This document shows positions 45,175 to 54,472 of a stretch of 64,000 nt of DNA, piece by piece; position 1 is the first letter of the stretch; the number at the start of each line of letters is the position of its first letter. Source of the DNA: Taklimakanibacter sp049323275 (GTDB taxonomy: Bacteria; Pseudomonadota; Alphaproteobacteria; Rhizobiales; Aestuariivirgaceae). The translations under genes and the position numbers were made by a program. The stretch spans positions 106,672 through 170,671 of the forward strand of contig JBMOOM010000015.1 of the NCBI GenBank assembly GCA_049323275.1, in the 5' to 3' direction. The notes under the pieces are model-generated. The model saw only the letters and a program-made list of their open reading frames with translations. It had not been told where the DNA came from and did no database searches.

Positions 45175-45460
45175 GTCGTCATAGTCCCCGGAGTGTCCCC
45201 CTGAGAGTCGGCGATCTTGGTAAACCGAAGCTTAACTGCGCGGGTCTTCGCCTCAACGCTACATTCGGTGGATTCCGATCATGCGCCGAAGCCGAATAAG
45301 TGGATAAAAAATCAAATAAAACAGATGGCTAACGGGTGTGTTGCTCAAAAGCCACAGTCGGCAAGAAACTTACTTTGCGTTCTTTCTCTGTCTTGCCGAG
45401 GAGGCAGAATCCGTTTTACTCTAAGGAATAAGTCGGGGCCAAACCACTGGAGGGGTTTTT

Positions 45461-46249
45461 ATGAAGAAGTTCCTGTTACTGTCCGCCACGGCCATGGTGA
45501 TGATGGCGCCAACGGCTTTCGCGGCCGATATCGTGCCTCCGGCGCCCACGACCAACTGGACGGCCATCCATATCGGTGTCGGCGGCGGCGCCGGCTACAA
45601 CACCTATGATGCCGAGTCCAATCTGTTCATCGATCCGTGGGCGGGCGTCATTCCCAACTTCATTGGGATCGAAGGGGACGAAGGCAAGTTCTACGGCTTC
45701 GGCACCGTTGAAATCGGCGCCGACTATCAGTTCGAAGACACGCCCTTCGTCGTCGGTATCCTCGCCAACTATGACTTCAATGGCAAGTCCGACGCCAGCG
45801 CTTCTTCATTCGCTGAAGCCGAAGACGGCTTCATCACCGCAGAGGTCGAATCGGAACTCGAAGATACCTGGTTCGTCGGCGGCCGGCTGGGCTTCGTCTT
45901 CAACGATACGTCGCTCCTCTACGCCCTGGGTGGTTATACCTGGGCGAAGGGCAAGGTTAAGGGGCTCAACGGCTTCGACTTCGACGGCGCAGGTGATGAT
46001 TTCGGCGAAGTCGACGAAGACGACAATGTCGACGGCTGGACCCTCGGCGCAGGTATCGAACAACTTCTGACCGAAAGCATCTCGCTAAAGATCGAATATC
46101 GTCACGATTTCCTCGACTCGGTCGAATGGGATCAGGCGGCGTTCGATCCAGAATGGGGTGGTGTCGATGATGACAACACCAGCGAGGGCAAAGTCGACTT
46201 CTCGCGTGATACCGTCCGCGCCGTGTTGTCCTGGCGCTTCGGCCTGTAA
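45461..46249 (+). CDS. Outer-membrane beta-barrel protein (Omp25/31-like)
   Basis: 262 residues. A signal peptide MKKFLLLSATAMVMMAPTAF with cleavage near FAAD is followed by an 8-stranded barrel pattern of alternating aromatic/polar strands: IHIGVGGGAGYN, GFGTVEIGADYQF, TWFVGGRLGFVF and the terminal strand ending in LSWRFGL. The loops are unusually acidic (Asp/Glu-rich). Such proteins are abundant porin-like surface proteins. TGGAGGGG lies 5 bases before ATG. The 286-base AT-richer region upstream has no other gene and should hold its promoter. Confidence 0.87.
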   Translation: MKKFLLLSATAMVMMAPTAFAADIVPPAPTTNWTAIHIGVGGGAGYNTYDAESNLFIDPWAGVIPNFIGIEGDEGKFYGFGTVEIGADYQFEDTPFVVGILANYDFNGKSDASASSFAEAEDGFITAEVESELEDTWFVGGRLGFVFNDTSLLYALGGYTWAKGKVKGLNGFDFDGAGDDFGEVDEDDNVDGWTLGAGIEQLLTESISLKIEYRHDFLDSVEWDQAAFDPEWGGVDDDNTSEGKVDFSRDTVRAVLSWRFGL

Positions 46250-46273
46250 CACTGGATTTCCAAACTTGATGCG

Positions 46274-46301
46274 AAAGGGGCTCCTTAAAGGGGCCCTTTT
46301 T
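46274..46301 (+). terminator. Intrinsic terminator after the outer-membrane protein gene
   Basis: AAAGGG (46274-46279) pairs with CCCTTT (46294-46299), continuing as CTCC with GGGG after one bulged G, and ends in a five-T run (46297-46301). The shape closely resembles the ilvBN attenuator. Confidence 0.8.
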
Positions 46302-46347
46302 GATATGAGCATCCAGGTCGCTCCCCCTGTCTTGGCAAGTCTGGAAG

Positions 46348-47283
46348 ATGTTCAAACACCTAGCGCTCATACATCGGCCCGAGCTGTTCTCCGTCGGCGA
46401 CTACACGATCATCGCCGAGGAGATCCGCAAGCGCTGCGACGATATCAAGGTCTTCATCTATCCCGACATTCAGGCGGTGAAGCCGCGCGAGGATATCGCC
46501 GCCAATCCTCTCATGACCTTCTGTCCTTCCAAGCTGGAGCATTTCAAGGCGCCGCGCGGAAGGGTGTTCTGCGGTCAGAGCATCGGCAAGGACGAGCAGC
46601 TGCGCCTGCTGGCCAAAGGCGGCGTGCGCGTACCGCGCTGGGTCTATTCGCGCCCCAATCTGCGGCTCTCTGAATATGACTGGGGCCCCTATGTCATCGT
46701 TAAGCCCATCCGCTTCGGATATGCCACGAAAGGGCAGGGCATAGAGCTCGTCCGGACCGCCAGCTACAAACATGCCTCACCCGCCAGGATGGCCCTGCAG
46801 GGCCAGACTCCGTCGAACATGATCGTCCAGCAATTCGTCGACAGCGGCGAGTTCGCCGAAGACTATCGGGTCGTCACGCTCTTCGGCAGCGTGCTCTACG
46901 CCTTGCGGCGCAGGTCCCTGGTCAAGCTGCAACGGCCGGAGGGGGATGTCGTGCGGACGACGGAAGGTGTCGTCTCCAATGCCATGGCCGCCGGCGAGAG
47001 ACAGGTCTCGTTCTGTTACGACAAGGACATTCTCGCCTTCGCGAGCTCCTGCTATCGCGCCATACAGAATGTGCCGTTCCAGGCTGTCGATATCCGGCGC
47101 GACGTGAAGACCGGAAGGCTCTACTGCTTCGAGATCAATCCCGGTGGGCATACCTGGAATTTCTCCTCGGCGCGGGCGCAGACCGTCCCGACGATCGAAG
47201 GCAAGCGGCGCGAGGACCAGTTCGGCGCCTGGGCTGTGGCGGCCGAGACGCTCATCGAGAAGACACGTCTCTTCGCAACTTAG
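46348..47283 (+). CDS. ATP-grasp-like protein of unknown substrate
   Basis: 311 residues, no signal peptide. An ATP-grasp pattern is visible: YVIVKPIRFGYATKGQGIELV (nucleotide-binding strands), DYRVVTLFGSVLYALRRR, and a magnesium-binding end CFEINPGGHTWNF preceded by AVDIRRD. ATP-grasp enzymes join a carboxylate to an amine, thiol or similar group. The N-terminal 110 residues (HLALIHRPELFSVGDYTI...) would form the preATP-grasp domain. It is an orphan: a terminator precedes it, and it converges with the demethylase gene with a 4-base overlap of stops. Confidence 0.65.
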   Translation: MFKHLALIHRPELFSVGDYTIIAEEIRKRCDDIKVFIYPDIQAVKPREDIAANPLMTFCPSKLEHFKAPRGRVFCGQSIGKDEQLRLLAKGGVRVPRWVYSRPNLRLSEYDWGPYVIVKPIRFGYATKGQGIELVRTASYKHASPARMALQGQTPSNMIVQQFVDSGEFAEDYRVVTLFGSVLYALRRRSLVKLQRPEGDVVRTTEGVVSNAMAAGERQVSFCYDKDILAFASSCYRAIQNVPFQAVDIRRDVKTGRLYCFEINPGGHTWNFSSARAQTVPTIEGKRREDQFGAWAVAAETLIEKTRLFAT

Positions 47284-49325
47284 AGAGCGATCATCTCGCG
47301 CCGAAAGGGCGTTTCCAGCATGTCGCGCGGACTGGCGTCGAATTCCTCGGCGAAGCGCCGGCCGGCATAGACGGCGTGGGCGATCGCCGCCGGCGCCCAG
47401 GCGTCACCCGCCGCGGTCACCTTGGCGCCGCGCTGCTTCAGCTCGCGATAGAGCGTGTCGTCGCCCTTGCGCGAGGTGACGAGGACGACCGACCCGGCAT
47501 CATGCCGGCGCTCCCGGCCGGTATAGATGCAGGAGGTGGCGATCCCGTCCGCCGTGACTTTCGACAGGGCTTCGGCCGTCACGACCGTCATGCCGAGCTC
47601 GAGGAGACGCGCCTGGATGAGCTTCTGCTCCATGGTGTTGACCGTATAGGCGGCGGCGACCGCGGCGGGGGTGACATAGGTCACCTTAATGCCGTCCTTG
47701 ACCAGGAGCTCGGCGAGGACGCTCGCCATGTAATAGTGATCGTCGTCGAAAATGACGGCGTCCCTGGATTTGGGACGCGCGCCCGACATGATGTCGTCCG
47801 GCGTCAGGACATCGGCTGCGGCATCGACCGCCAGCGGCAGATATTGATGGTGGCCGGCGCCGTCGCGCCGCCACAGAGCGCCGGTGGCGCAGAGAATATG
47901 ATCGGCGCCAAATTCGAGCGCCGTGTCGGCGGTGAGATCGCTTTCGAGATAGAGGTTCACATTCGCCATCTTGCCGATCTGGAGGAGGCGCCAGTCGCGC
48001 ACGCGGCCCCAGGCGGCAAGGCCGGGGAGGCGGCATTCACGCGCCACGCGGCCGCCGGCCTCGCGCGCTCTGTCCGCGATCGTCACCTGGTAGCCGCGCT
48101 GGCCGAGCGCGCGGCCGGCCTCGAGGCCCGCCGGGCCGGCGCCGATGATCAGGATCTGCGCCTCGCTCGCCTTGGCGCGGATACGCTCGGGATGCCAGCC
48201 CTTGCGCCATTCCTCGCCCATCGACGGGTTCTGGGTGCAGCGGAGCGGCGTCTTGGTGTAGTCGCCGGTGACGCAGATATTGCAGCCGATGCATTCGCGG
48301 ATGTCGTCGAGGCGGCCTTCCTCGATCTTCTTCGGCAGAAAGGGATCGGCGATCGAAGGCCTTGCCGCCCCGATCATGTCCATGATGCCCTGGCGGATCA
48401 CGCGCACCATCGCATCGGGCGAGGTATAGCGGCCGACGCCGACCACCGGCTTCGAGGTGAGCTTCTTGACGCCTTTGATATAAGGCTCCTGGAAGCCTTC
48501 CTCGGAGAAACGCGAGGTCTGCGAATCCTTGGGCCAGGCCGACAGCGACAGGTCCCAGAGATCGGGCAGCTCGGCCATCAACGCGATGGCGTCCTCGACC
48601 TCGGCGGGCTCGAGCCCGTCGCCGCCCAGAAACTCGCTCATCGCGATGCGGACCGGCACGGCGCAGACATCGCCGACCGCGTCCTTGGTGTCCTCGATCA
48701 CCTCGCGCAGCAGGCGGGCGCGGTTCTCGAGCGAGCCGCCATATTCGTCGCTGCGGTCATTGGTGGCGCGCGACAGGAACTGCTGGAAGATGCCGAGGCC
48801 GTGGCCAGCATAGACATAGATGAGATCATAGCCGGCCTTCCGGCCGCGCAAGGCGGCGGCGCGATGGGTGCGGCGCAGATCCCTGATGTCCTGCTTGTCC
48901 ATGGCGCGGGCATGGACGGGATCGTAATGATAGGTCGAGGTGCTCATCGCCATCGGCGCGATCGGCGTCTCGCGCGAATAGAGATTGGCGGCCGTGTAGC
49001 CCGAATGGCACAGCTCGAGGCCGGCCAGCGACTTGTGCTCGTGAATCCTGTCGGCGATGCGGGCCAGGGTGGGGATGTCCTGATCGTCCCAGTTGCGCAA
49101 TTCGACGTAAGGCGCGACGTCGCTGGCGGCATGGAGCTCCACCATTTCGGTGCACACGACACCCCAGCCGCCTTCCGCCTTCATGCCGCGCATGGCGGCG
49201 AGGCCGGAGACGTCGCGATAGCCCATGCCGTTGCAATGCGGCACCTGATAGAAGCGGTTGCGCGCCGTGACCGGGCCGATGCGGATGGGCTCGAAGAGGA
49301 TGTCGTAACGGGAGTCGCGGGTCAT
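47280..49325 (-). CDS. TMADH/DgcA-family N-demethylase (FMN, 4Fe-4S, FAD/NAD domains)
   Basis: 681 residues from ATG 49325 (AGGA at a spacing of 6). Domain order: an old-yellow-enzyme TIM barrel (1-370), a 4Fe-4S motif C-x2-C-x2-C-x11-C in CIGCNIC..., and a C-terminal FAD/NAD part with ILIIGAGPAGLEAGRAL. This is the layout of trimethylamine dehydrogenase, 2,4-dienoyl-CoA reductase and the dimethylglycine/stachydrine/N-methylproline demethylases. Sequence character is nearest the DgcA/stachydrine-type branch, so oxidation of a methylated amine or betaine is likely. No dgcB/etf partner is adjacent. Confidence 0.82.
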   Translation of the reverse strand: MTRDSRYDILFEPIRIGPVTARNRFYQVPHCNGMGYRDVSGLAAMRGMKAEGGWGVVCTEMVELHAASDVAPYVELRNWDDQDIPTLARIADRIHEHKSLAGLELCHSGYTAANLYSRETPIAPMAMSTSTYHYDPVHARAMDKQDIRDLRRTHRAAALRGRKAGYDLIYVYAGHGLGIFQQFLSRATNDRSDEYGGSLENRARLLREVIEDTKDAVGDVCAVPVRIAMSEFLGGDGLEPAEVEDAIALMAELPDLWDLSLSAWPKDSQTSRFSEEGFQEPYIKGVKKLTSKPVVGVGRYTSPDAMVRVIRQGIMDMIGAARPSIADPFLPKKIEEGRLDDIRECIGCNICVTGDYTKTPLRCTQNPSMGEEWRKGWHPERIRAKASEAQILIIGAGPAGLEAGRALGQRGYQVTIADRAREAGGRVARECRLPGLAAWGRVRDWRLLQIGKMANVNLYLESDLTADTALEFGADHILCATGALWRRDGAGHHQYLPLAVDAAADVLTPDDIMSGARPKSRDAVIFDDDHYYMASVLAELLVKDGIKVTYVTPAAVAAAYTVNTMEQKLIQARLLELGMTVVTAEALSKVTADGIATSCIYTGRERRHDAGSVVLVTSRKGDDTLYRELKQRGAKVTAAGDAWAPAAIAHAVYAGRRFAEEFDASPRDMLETPFRREMIAL

Positions 49326-49408
49326 GAGGGATCCTGCCGATAGGGAACCACTGTGTACCAATCACGGACCATTTGCGCCAGTGGAGGGCCCGTGCGAAGA
49401 GAACGCCC

Positions 49409-50134
49409 ATGAATCTCACGCCTGTTCCGATCTCGTCTTTCGATCTTCGTCTTCATGCCGGCGCATGGTCCTTCGCCGAGGCGGAGAAACTCCGCATCGC
49501 GGAGCATTGGCGCAAACTCGCCGATGCCAATCCGCGCATCTGGAACGGCGATGTGCTGATCTGCGCCGAAACCAGGATCGCCGACGCGGTGCTCACCGGC
49601 CGTTTCATCAAGACGGACTATGCGAGCTTCGTGGCCTGGCGTGACTGGGGCTGGCCCGACAAGACGGTGAGCAATCTCTTCGGCTCGGCCATCGTTCACA
49701 CCTGCGACAACGCCTTGCTCTATGGCCGCATGGCCGGCCACACGCTCAATGCCGGCAAGATCTATCCGCCCGGCGGCTCGCTCGAGATGAAGGACGTGAC
49801 GGCCGATGGTCGAGTCGACGTGATGGGCTCGCTCGTGCGCGAGCTGTCGGAGGAGACCGGCCTCGATGCGGGCGATGCGGAAACAGGCGAGCTTCTCGCG
49901 ATCATCGACGGTCCGCGCCTGTCGGTCGCGCAAGTCTTCCATTTCGCGCAGCCGGCCGACATGCTGGCCGAGCAGGTGCGGCGCTATCTCCGCGACGGCC
50001 ATGAAGACGAGCTAAGCGATATCGAGATCGTCAGGGCGAGTTCACAATTTGATTCAACGATGCCGGACTATGCTGTTGCAATCGCACGTTATTTGACCGC
50101 CGGCCGGACGCCTGGGACACCCTTGCGAAAGTAG
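49409..50134 (+). CDS. Nudix hydrolase
   Basis: 241 residues from ATG 49409. A Nudix box is present but atypical: GGSLEMKDVTADGRVDV carries an insertion before the intact RELSEETGL half. The N-terminal 110 residues (FDLRLHAGAWSFAEAEKLRI...) are not a recognised domain. Nudix enzymes hydrolyse nucleoside diphosphates linked to another moiety; the substrate is unknown. It diverges from the demethylase with 83 bases between starts and precedes the TAXI-TRAP genes by 73 bases. Confidence 0.82.
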   Translation: MNLTPVPISSFDLRLHAGAWSFAEAEKLRIAEHWRKLADANPRIWNGDVLICAETRIADAVLTGRFIKTDYASFVAWRDWGWPDKTVSNLFGSAIVHTCDNALLYGRMAGHTLNAGKIYPPGGSLEMKDVTADGRVDVMGSLVRELSEETGLDAGDAETGELLAIIDGPRLSVAQVFHFAQPADMLAEQVRRYLRDGHEDELSDIEIVRASSQFDSTMPDYAVAIARYLTAGRTPGTPLRK

Positions 50135-50207
50135 GATTGCGCTTGACGGGCCGGGCCTGGGAGAACACTCTTACAGACAGATAATCAACATCCGGGGAGG
50201 AACCACC

Positions 50208-51191
50208 ATGAGCCCATTCTCACGTCGCGATCTTTTTGCCCTGATGGGCGCCGCCGCGCTGGTGCCGATGCTCGGCGCCGCGCCGGGACAGGCGGCGACA
50301 CGCTACGTCGTGATCGGCACCGGCGGCACGGGCGGTGTGTTTTATCCCTATGGCGGCGGCCTCGCCAAGCTGCTCTCGGAAAAGCTGCCCGAAATGCAGG
50401 CGACGGCGGAAGTGACCGGCGGCTCGGTCGACAATGTGAAACTGCTCGCCAAGGGCGATGCTGAAATCGGCTTCTCGACGGTCGATTCCGCCTTCGACGG
50501 ATTCAAAGGCACCGATGCCTATCAGGATGTCGGCCCCCAGAAGGTCGCGACGCTCGCCGTGCTTTATCCGAGCGTCTTCCACACTGTCGCCTCGAAAGCG
50601 AGCGGCATCAAGACCGTGGCCGACATCAAGGGCAAGCGCGCCTCGGTGGGCTCGTCCGGCTCGTCGACCGAATCCATCGCCGACCGGGTGATGGCGGCGG
50701 CGGGACTCGACCCGATGAAGGACGTCACGCGCGACAATCTCGGCGTCGCCGAGTCGGTCGGCGCCCTGAAGGACGGCAAGATCGACGTGTTCTTCTGGAT
50801 CGGCGGCGTGCCCACGCCGGCGGTCAAGGATCTCGCCTCGACCAATGCCGCCGACATCACCTTCGTCAATACCGGCGATCTCGCCGGCAAGCTGGCCGAG
50901 AAATATCCCGGCGTCTATCTGCCCTCGACGCTCAAGAAGGGCGTCTATGAAGGGCTCGCCGACGACCTGCCGGTGCTCGGCGTCGACAATGTGCTGCTGG
51001 TGCCGGAAGCGCTCGACGGCGCCCTGGTCAAGGAAATCCTGGCGGCGATCTTTGACAATCTCGCCGAGGTGGCGCTGATCCATCCGGTGGCCAAGCGGCT
51101 GACGCTCGAGACGGCGGCGGCGAAGACGGCCGTGCCGTTCCACCCGGCGGCGGTGGAGTTCTACAAAAGCCGCGGCGTGACGGCGGGCTGA
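50208..51191 (+). CDS. TAXI-type TRAP transporter solute-binding protein
   Basis: 327 residues. The leader MSPFSRRDLFALMGAAALVP contains SRRDLF, close to a Tat motif, with cleavage after GQAA near residue 30. The mature protein begins RYVVIGTGGTGGVFYPYGG, the TAXI-family signature that binds the ligand's carboxylate. Substrates of TAXI transporters include glutamate and other dicarboxylates, but this one is unknown. GGGGAGG precedes ATG by 7 bases. The fused permease gene follows after 10 bases. Confidence 0.92.
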   Translation: MSPFSRRDLFALMGAAALVPMLGAAPGQAATRYVVIGTGGTGGVFYPYGGGLAKLLSEKLPEMQATAEVTGGSVDNVKLLAKGDAEIGFSTVDSAFDGFKGTDAYQDVGPQKVATLAVLYPSVFHTVASKASGIKTVADIKGKRASVGSSGSSTESIADRVMAAAGLDPMKDVTRDNLGVAESVGALKDGKIDVFFWIGGVPTPAVKDLASTNAADITFVNTGDLAGKLAEKYPGVYLPSTLKKGVYEGLADDLPVLGVDNVLLVPEALDGALVKEILAAIFDNLAEVALIHPVAKRLTLETAAAKTAVPFHPAAVEFYKSRGVTAG

Positions 51192-51201
51192 GGCCCGGCT
51201 G

Positions 51202-53298
51202 GTGGCGCAGACCGAGCTCGACCAGGACAAGCTCGACCAGCTCGCCATCGACAGCGAGTCGGGGCGGACGCGCCGGCTCGTCGGCTGGGAGGCCTGGCTC
51301 GCCGCCGGCCTGTGCGCCGGCCTGTCGCTTTATGCGCTCTACTGGACGCAGTTCGCGATCAACACGTCGATCTATCGCGCCACCTTCGTCGGCCTCGTGC
51401 TGGCGGCCGCCTTCCTCATCTTTCCCTTATTTCCGAAAGGCGAGGGCCGCCATGTCCGCATCATCGACTGGCTCCTGATCGCGCTCGCCTTCGCCTCGGT
51501 CTATTATCTGTCGACCCATCTCGAAGCGACGAAGATGCGCGCCACCTCGCCGCTCGAGATCGAGGTCTGGCTCGGCGGCATATTGATCCTGCTGGTGCTC
51601 GAGGCGACGAGGCGGGCGACCGGCTGGGCCTTGCCGATCATCGCCGCCGTCTTCCTGATCTATGCCTATTTCGGGCGCTACATGCCCGAGCCCTTCAATC
51701 ATCGCGGCTTCTCGATCGCGCGCATCGTGGGACAGAACTATCTCACCCTCGAAGGCCTGTTCTCGACGCCGACCGATGTGGCGGCGACTTTCATCATCAT
51801 CTTCTCACTCTATGGCGCGGTGCTCGATCGCGGCGGCGCCGGCAGGTTCTTCATCGACTGGGCCTTCGCGCTGTTCGGCAAGCGGCCGGCGCCGGCGGCG
51901 CCGGGACGCGCGGTCGTGGCGTCGGGCTTCCTGCTCGGCACCGTCTCGGGCTCGGGCGTCGCCACCACGGTGACGCTCGCTTCGCTGTCCTGGCCGATGC
52001 TCAAGCGCTCGGGCTACAATCCCGCCACCGCCGGCGGGCTCACCGCCGCCGCCGGCATCGGCGCCACGCTGTCGCCGCCGACGCTCGGCGCCGCCGCCTT
52101 CATCATCGCCGAATATCTCGACATCAGCTATCTCGACGTGCTGGTGATGGCGACCATCCCGACGGTCCTCTACTATCTCTGCTGCTGGCTGATGGTGGAG
52201 GCCGATGCGCGCCGGCTCAATGTGAAGCCGGTGAAGACCAGCGAGCAGTCGCTGTGGGGGCTCACCAAGGCGCAGGGCTATCACTTTCTCTCGCTCGCGG
52301 CGATCGCGGTGCTGCTGATCTACGGCCTCAGCGCCTTTCTGGCGGTGTTCTGGTCGATCGTGATCGCGGTGATCCTCAGCCTGATCCGGACCGAGCAGCG
52401 GCTGCTCACGCTGCCGGGCGCGGCCGCTGCTCTGGTGGTGACGATCGTCCTCTATCTCGCCGGCGAGCGCCTGTCGGTCGCGGCCTTTCTCGGTCTCGTC
52501 GCCGGCGGCCTCGTCAGCATCGCGCTGCATTATTGGGACAAATACCAGGGCAGGGCGCCGGACGCGGCGACGGAGCGCCTGGTCGCCGCGCTGGTCGAAG
52601 GCGGCAAGGGCTGCGTCGGCATCGCCGCCACCTGCGCCACCGCCGGCATCATCGTGTCGATCATCAATCTCACCGGCCTCGGCCTCAGATTGTCGGGACA
52701 GATCGTCGAACTGGGCGGCGGCAGCCTCGCCGTCACCATCCTGCTCGCCGCGTTCGCCATGTGGATCCTCGGCACCGCCATCCCGGTGACGGCGTCCTAT
52801 ATCATCGCCGCCGTGATCCTGGTGCCCGCGCTCGTCTCGCTCGACGTGCCGGCGCCCGCCGCGCATATGTTCATGTTCTACTATGCGGTGCTGGCGGATG
52901 TCTCGCCGCCCACCGCGCTCGCCCCTTTCGCCGCCTCCGCCATCTGCGGCGGCTCGCCCTTCCGGACCATGATGCAGGCGTGGAAATACACGCTGCCGGC
53001 CTTCGTCGTGCCGGTGATGTTCTGCCTGTCGCCCGACGGGATGGGGCTCCTGCTGTCGGGCAGCATCACGCAGATCGTGACGATCACGCTGACATCCTCG
53101 ATCGCCCTGGCCGGCTTCTGCATCGGCGCGGCAGGCTGGATCATCGGGCCGGTGAATGTCGCCGAGCGCCTGAGCGCCGTCCTCGGCGGCATCTTGATGA
53201 TGGTGCCGGATTATCGCTGGCAGGTCCTGGGCGCGGTTCTCATCGCCGGCGTGGCGGCGGTGCATGCCTGGCGCACCCGTCGCCTCGAAGCGGTTTAG
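51202..53298 (+). CDS. TRAP transporter fused permease (4TM/12TM)
   Basis: 698 residues with about 17 membrane segments. It combines the small DctQ-like and large DctM-like subunits in one polypeptide, normal for TAXI systems. ASGFLLGTVSGSGVATTVT, AAAGIGATLSPPTLGAAAF and ADVSPPTALAPFAASAICGG are DctM-family motifs. It drives Na+- or H+-coupled uptake of the solute bound by the preceding protein. The start is GTG 51202, 10 bases after the binding-protein stop; the ribosome site is weak, so coupling is likely. Confidence 0.92.
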   Translation: MAQTELDQDKLDQLAIDSESGRTRRLVGWEAWLAAGLCAGLSLYALYWTQFAINTSIYRATFVGLVLAAAFLIFPLFPKGEGRHVRIIDWLLIALAFASVYYLSTHLEATKMRATSPLEIEVWLGGILILLVLEATRRATGWALPIIAAVFLIYAYFGRYMPEPFNHRGFSIARIVGQNYLTLEGLFSTPTDVAATFIIIFSLYGAVLDRGGAGRFFIDWAFALFGKRPAPAAPGRAVVASGFLLGTVSGSGVATTVTLASLSWPMLKRSGYNPATAGGLTAAAGIGATLSPPTLGAAAFIIAEYLDISYLDVLVMATIPTVLYYLCCWLMVEADARRLNVKPVKTSEQSLWGLTKAQGYHFLSLAAIAVLLIYGLSAFLAVFWSIVIAVILSLIRTEQRLLTLPGAAAALVVTIVLYLAGERLSVAAFLGLVAGGLVSIALHYWDKYQGRAPDAATERLVAALVEGGKGCVGIAATCATAGIIVSIINLTGLGLRLSGQIVELGGGSLAVTILLAAFAMWILGTAIPVTASYIIAAVILVPALVSLDVPAPAAHMFMFYYAVLADVSPPTALAPFAASAICGGSPFRTMMQAWKYTLPAFVVPVMFCLSPDGMGLLLSGSITQIVTITLTSSIALAGFCIGAAGWIIGPVNVAERLSAVLGGILMMVPDYRWQVLGAVLIAGVAAVHAWRTRRLEAV

Positions 53299-53373
53299 AA
53301 TGCATCCATACAATTCGTCAGGGTGCAATACTCCTGTTGCGGCGGGAGGCCCGACGGATTACCAATTCGCGCC

Positions 53374-54294
53374 ATGGAACTCAAATTCAACACCCTCGAT
53401 GTCTTCACCAACCGGCGGTTCGGCGGCAATCCGCTGGCGGTGGTTCACGATGCCGATCATCTGACGACGGAGCAAATGCAGGCGATCACCCGCGAGTTCA
53501 ATCTCTCGGAGACGATCTTCGTGATGAAGCCCGCCGATCCCGGCAACACGGCCAAGGTGCGCATCTTCTTTCCGGGCGGCGAGATGCCCTTCGCCGGCCA
53601 TCCGACGCTCGGCTGCGCCATCCTGCTCGCCGAGATGAAGAACAAGCCCGGCTGCTCCTTCGAGACCGAGATAAGGCTCGAGGAAGCGGCGGGCCTGGTG
53701 CCGGTCAAGGTCTCGCGTATCGGCGACGCGCCGCGCGGGATGTTCAAGGCGCCGGTCGTGCCGGTCAAGGTGGGCGACGGACCTGACAAGGCGGTGATCG
53801 CGGCGGCGCTCGGCATCTCGCCCGAGGAGATCGGCTTCGCGGATCACCAGCCGATCCTGATCAAGGGCGGACCGGCATTCTTCTTCGTGCCGGTGCCGTC
53901 GCGCGCCGTGCTCGAGACGTCACGGCCCTGCGAGCCGGCCTGGAGCGCCCTGATGAAGACCTTCAACGTGCCGGACGGCTTCGTCGATGCCGCCTATGTC
54001 TATACGAAGGGCGGCGACGGCAAGGACGCTTCGTTCCGCTCGCGCATGTTCGCGCCGGGCGGCGGCATTCCGGAGGATCCGGCGACCGGCTCGGCGACGG
54101 CGCTGCTCGCCCGGCAGCTTCTCATCTCCGACAAGCTCGAGGACGGCAAGCATCGCTTCGTGATCGAGCAGGGCTATGAGATGAAGCGGCCGAGCGATCT
54201 CGTCCTCGAAGCGGATGTGACGAAAGGCGATCTGAGTGAAGTGCGCGTCGGCGGCCAGGCGGTGCGCGTCACGGCCGGCGTCATCACCTTGTAG
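53374..54294 (+). CDS. PhzF-family isomerase-like protein
   Basis: 306 residues from ATG 53374 (MELKFNTLDVFTNRRFGGNP). The two-fold symmetric PhzF fold is indicated by FTNRRFGGNPLAVV, LSETIFV with the catalytic Glu, PFAGHPTLGCA and the C-terminal GIPEDPATGSATALLA. PhzF in phenazine biosynthesis isomerises dihydro-hydroxyanthranilate, but no other phz genes are near, so this is one of many chromosomal homologues of unknown substrate. It follows the TRAP permease by 75 bases; a TGCATCC/GGGTGCA inverted repeat lies in the gap. Confidence 0.88.
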   Translation: MELKFNTLDVFTNRRFGGNPLAVVHDADHLTTEQMQAITREFNLSETIFVMKPADPGNTAKVRIFFPGGEMPFAGHPTLGCAILLAEMKNKPGCSFETEIRLEEAAGLVPVKVSRIGDAPRGMFKAPVVPVKVGDGPDKAVIAAALGISPEEIGFADHQPILIKGGPAFFFVPVPSRAVLETSRPCEPAWSALMKTFNVPDGFVDAAYVYTKGGDGKDASFRSRMFAPGGGIPEDPATGSATALLARQLLISDKLEDGKHRFVIEQGYEMKRPSDLVLEADVTKGDLSEVRVGGQAVRVTAGVITL

Positions 54295-54302
54295 GGAAAG
54301 AA

Positions 54303-54391
54303 CTGGGAGTTTCAGAAAATTCCCTGCAGATTTGCAGGGATTTTACTGGGTATTTGCAGGGAAAATACAGGGAAGAACTGGGATTTCGCTC
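54303..54391. repeat. Short interspersed TTTGCAGGGA-type repeat segment
   Basis: The segment contains alternating units: AATTCCCTGCA, ATTTGCAGGGATTTTA, ATTTGCAGGGAAAATA, CAGGGAA, flanked by AACTGGGA on both sides. CCCTGCA/TGCAGGG pairs can form hairpins. In one frame it reads FRKFPADLQGF...FAGKIQGRTGI, a phrase I recall from spurious ORFs scattered through alphaproteobacterial genomes, which suggests a dispersed repeat. No coding function is proposed. Confidence 0.55.
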
Positions 54392-54472
54392 ATTACCCCG
54401 CCTCCCCGGTCCGGCGGCAGGACCTCGCGATCCTGGTATTTTCCAGCTCCGCCCATCATTGCAAGCGGAGGC

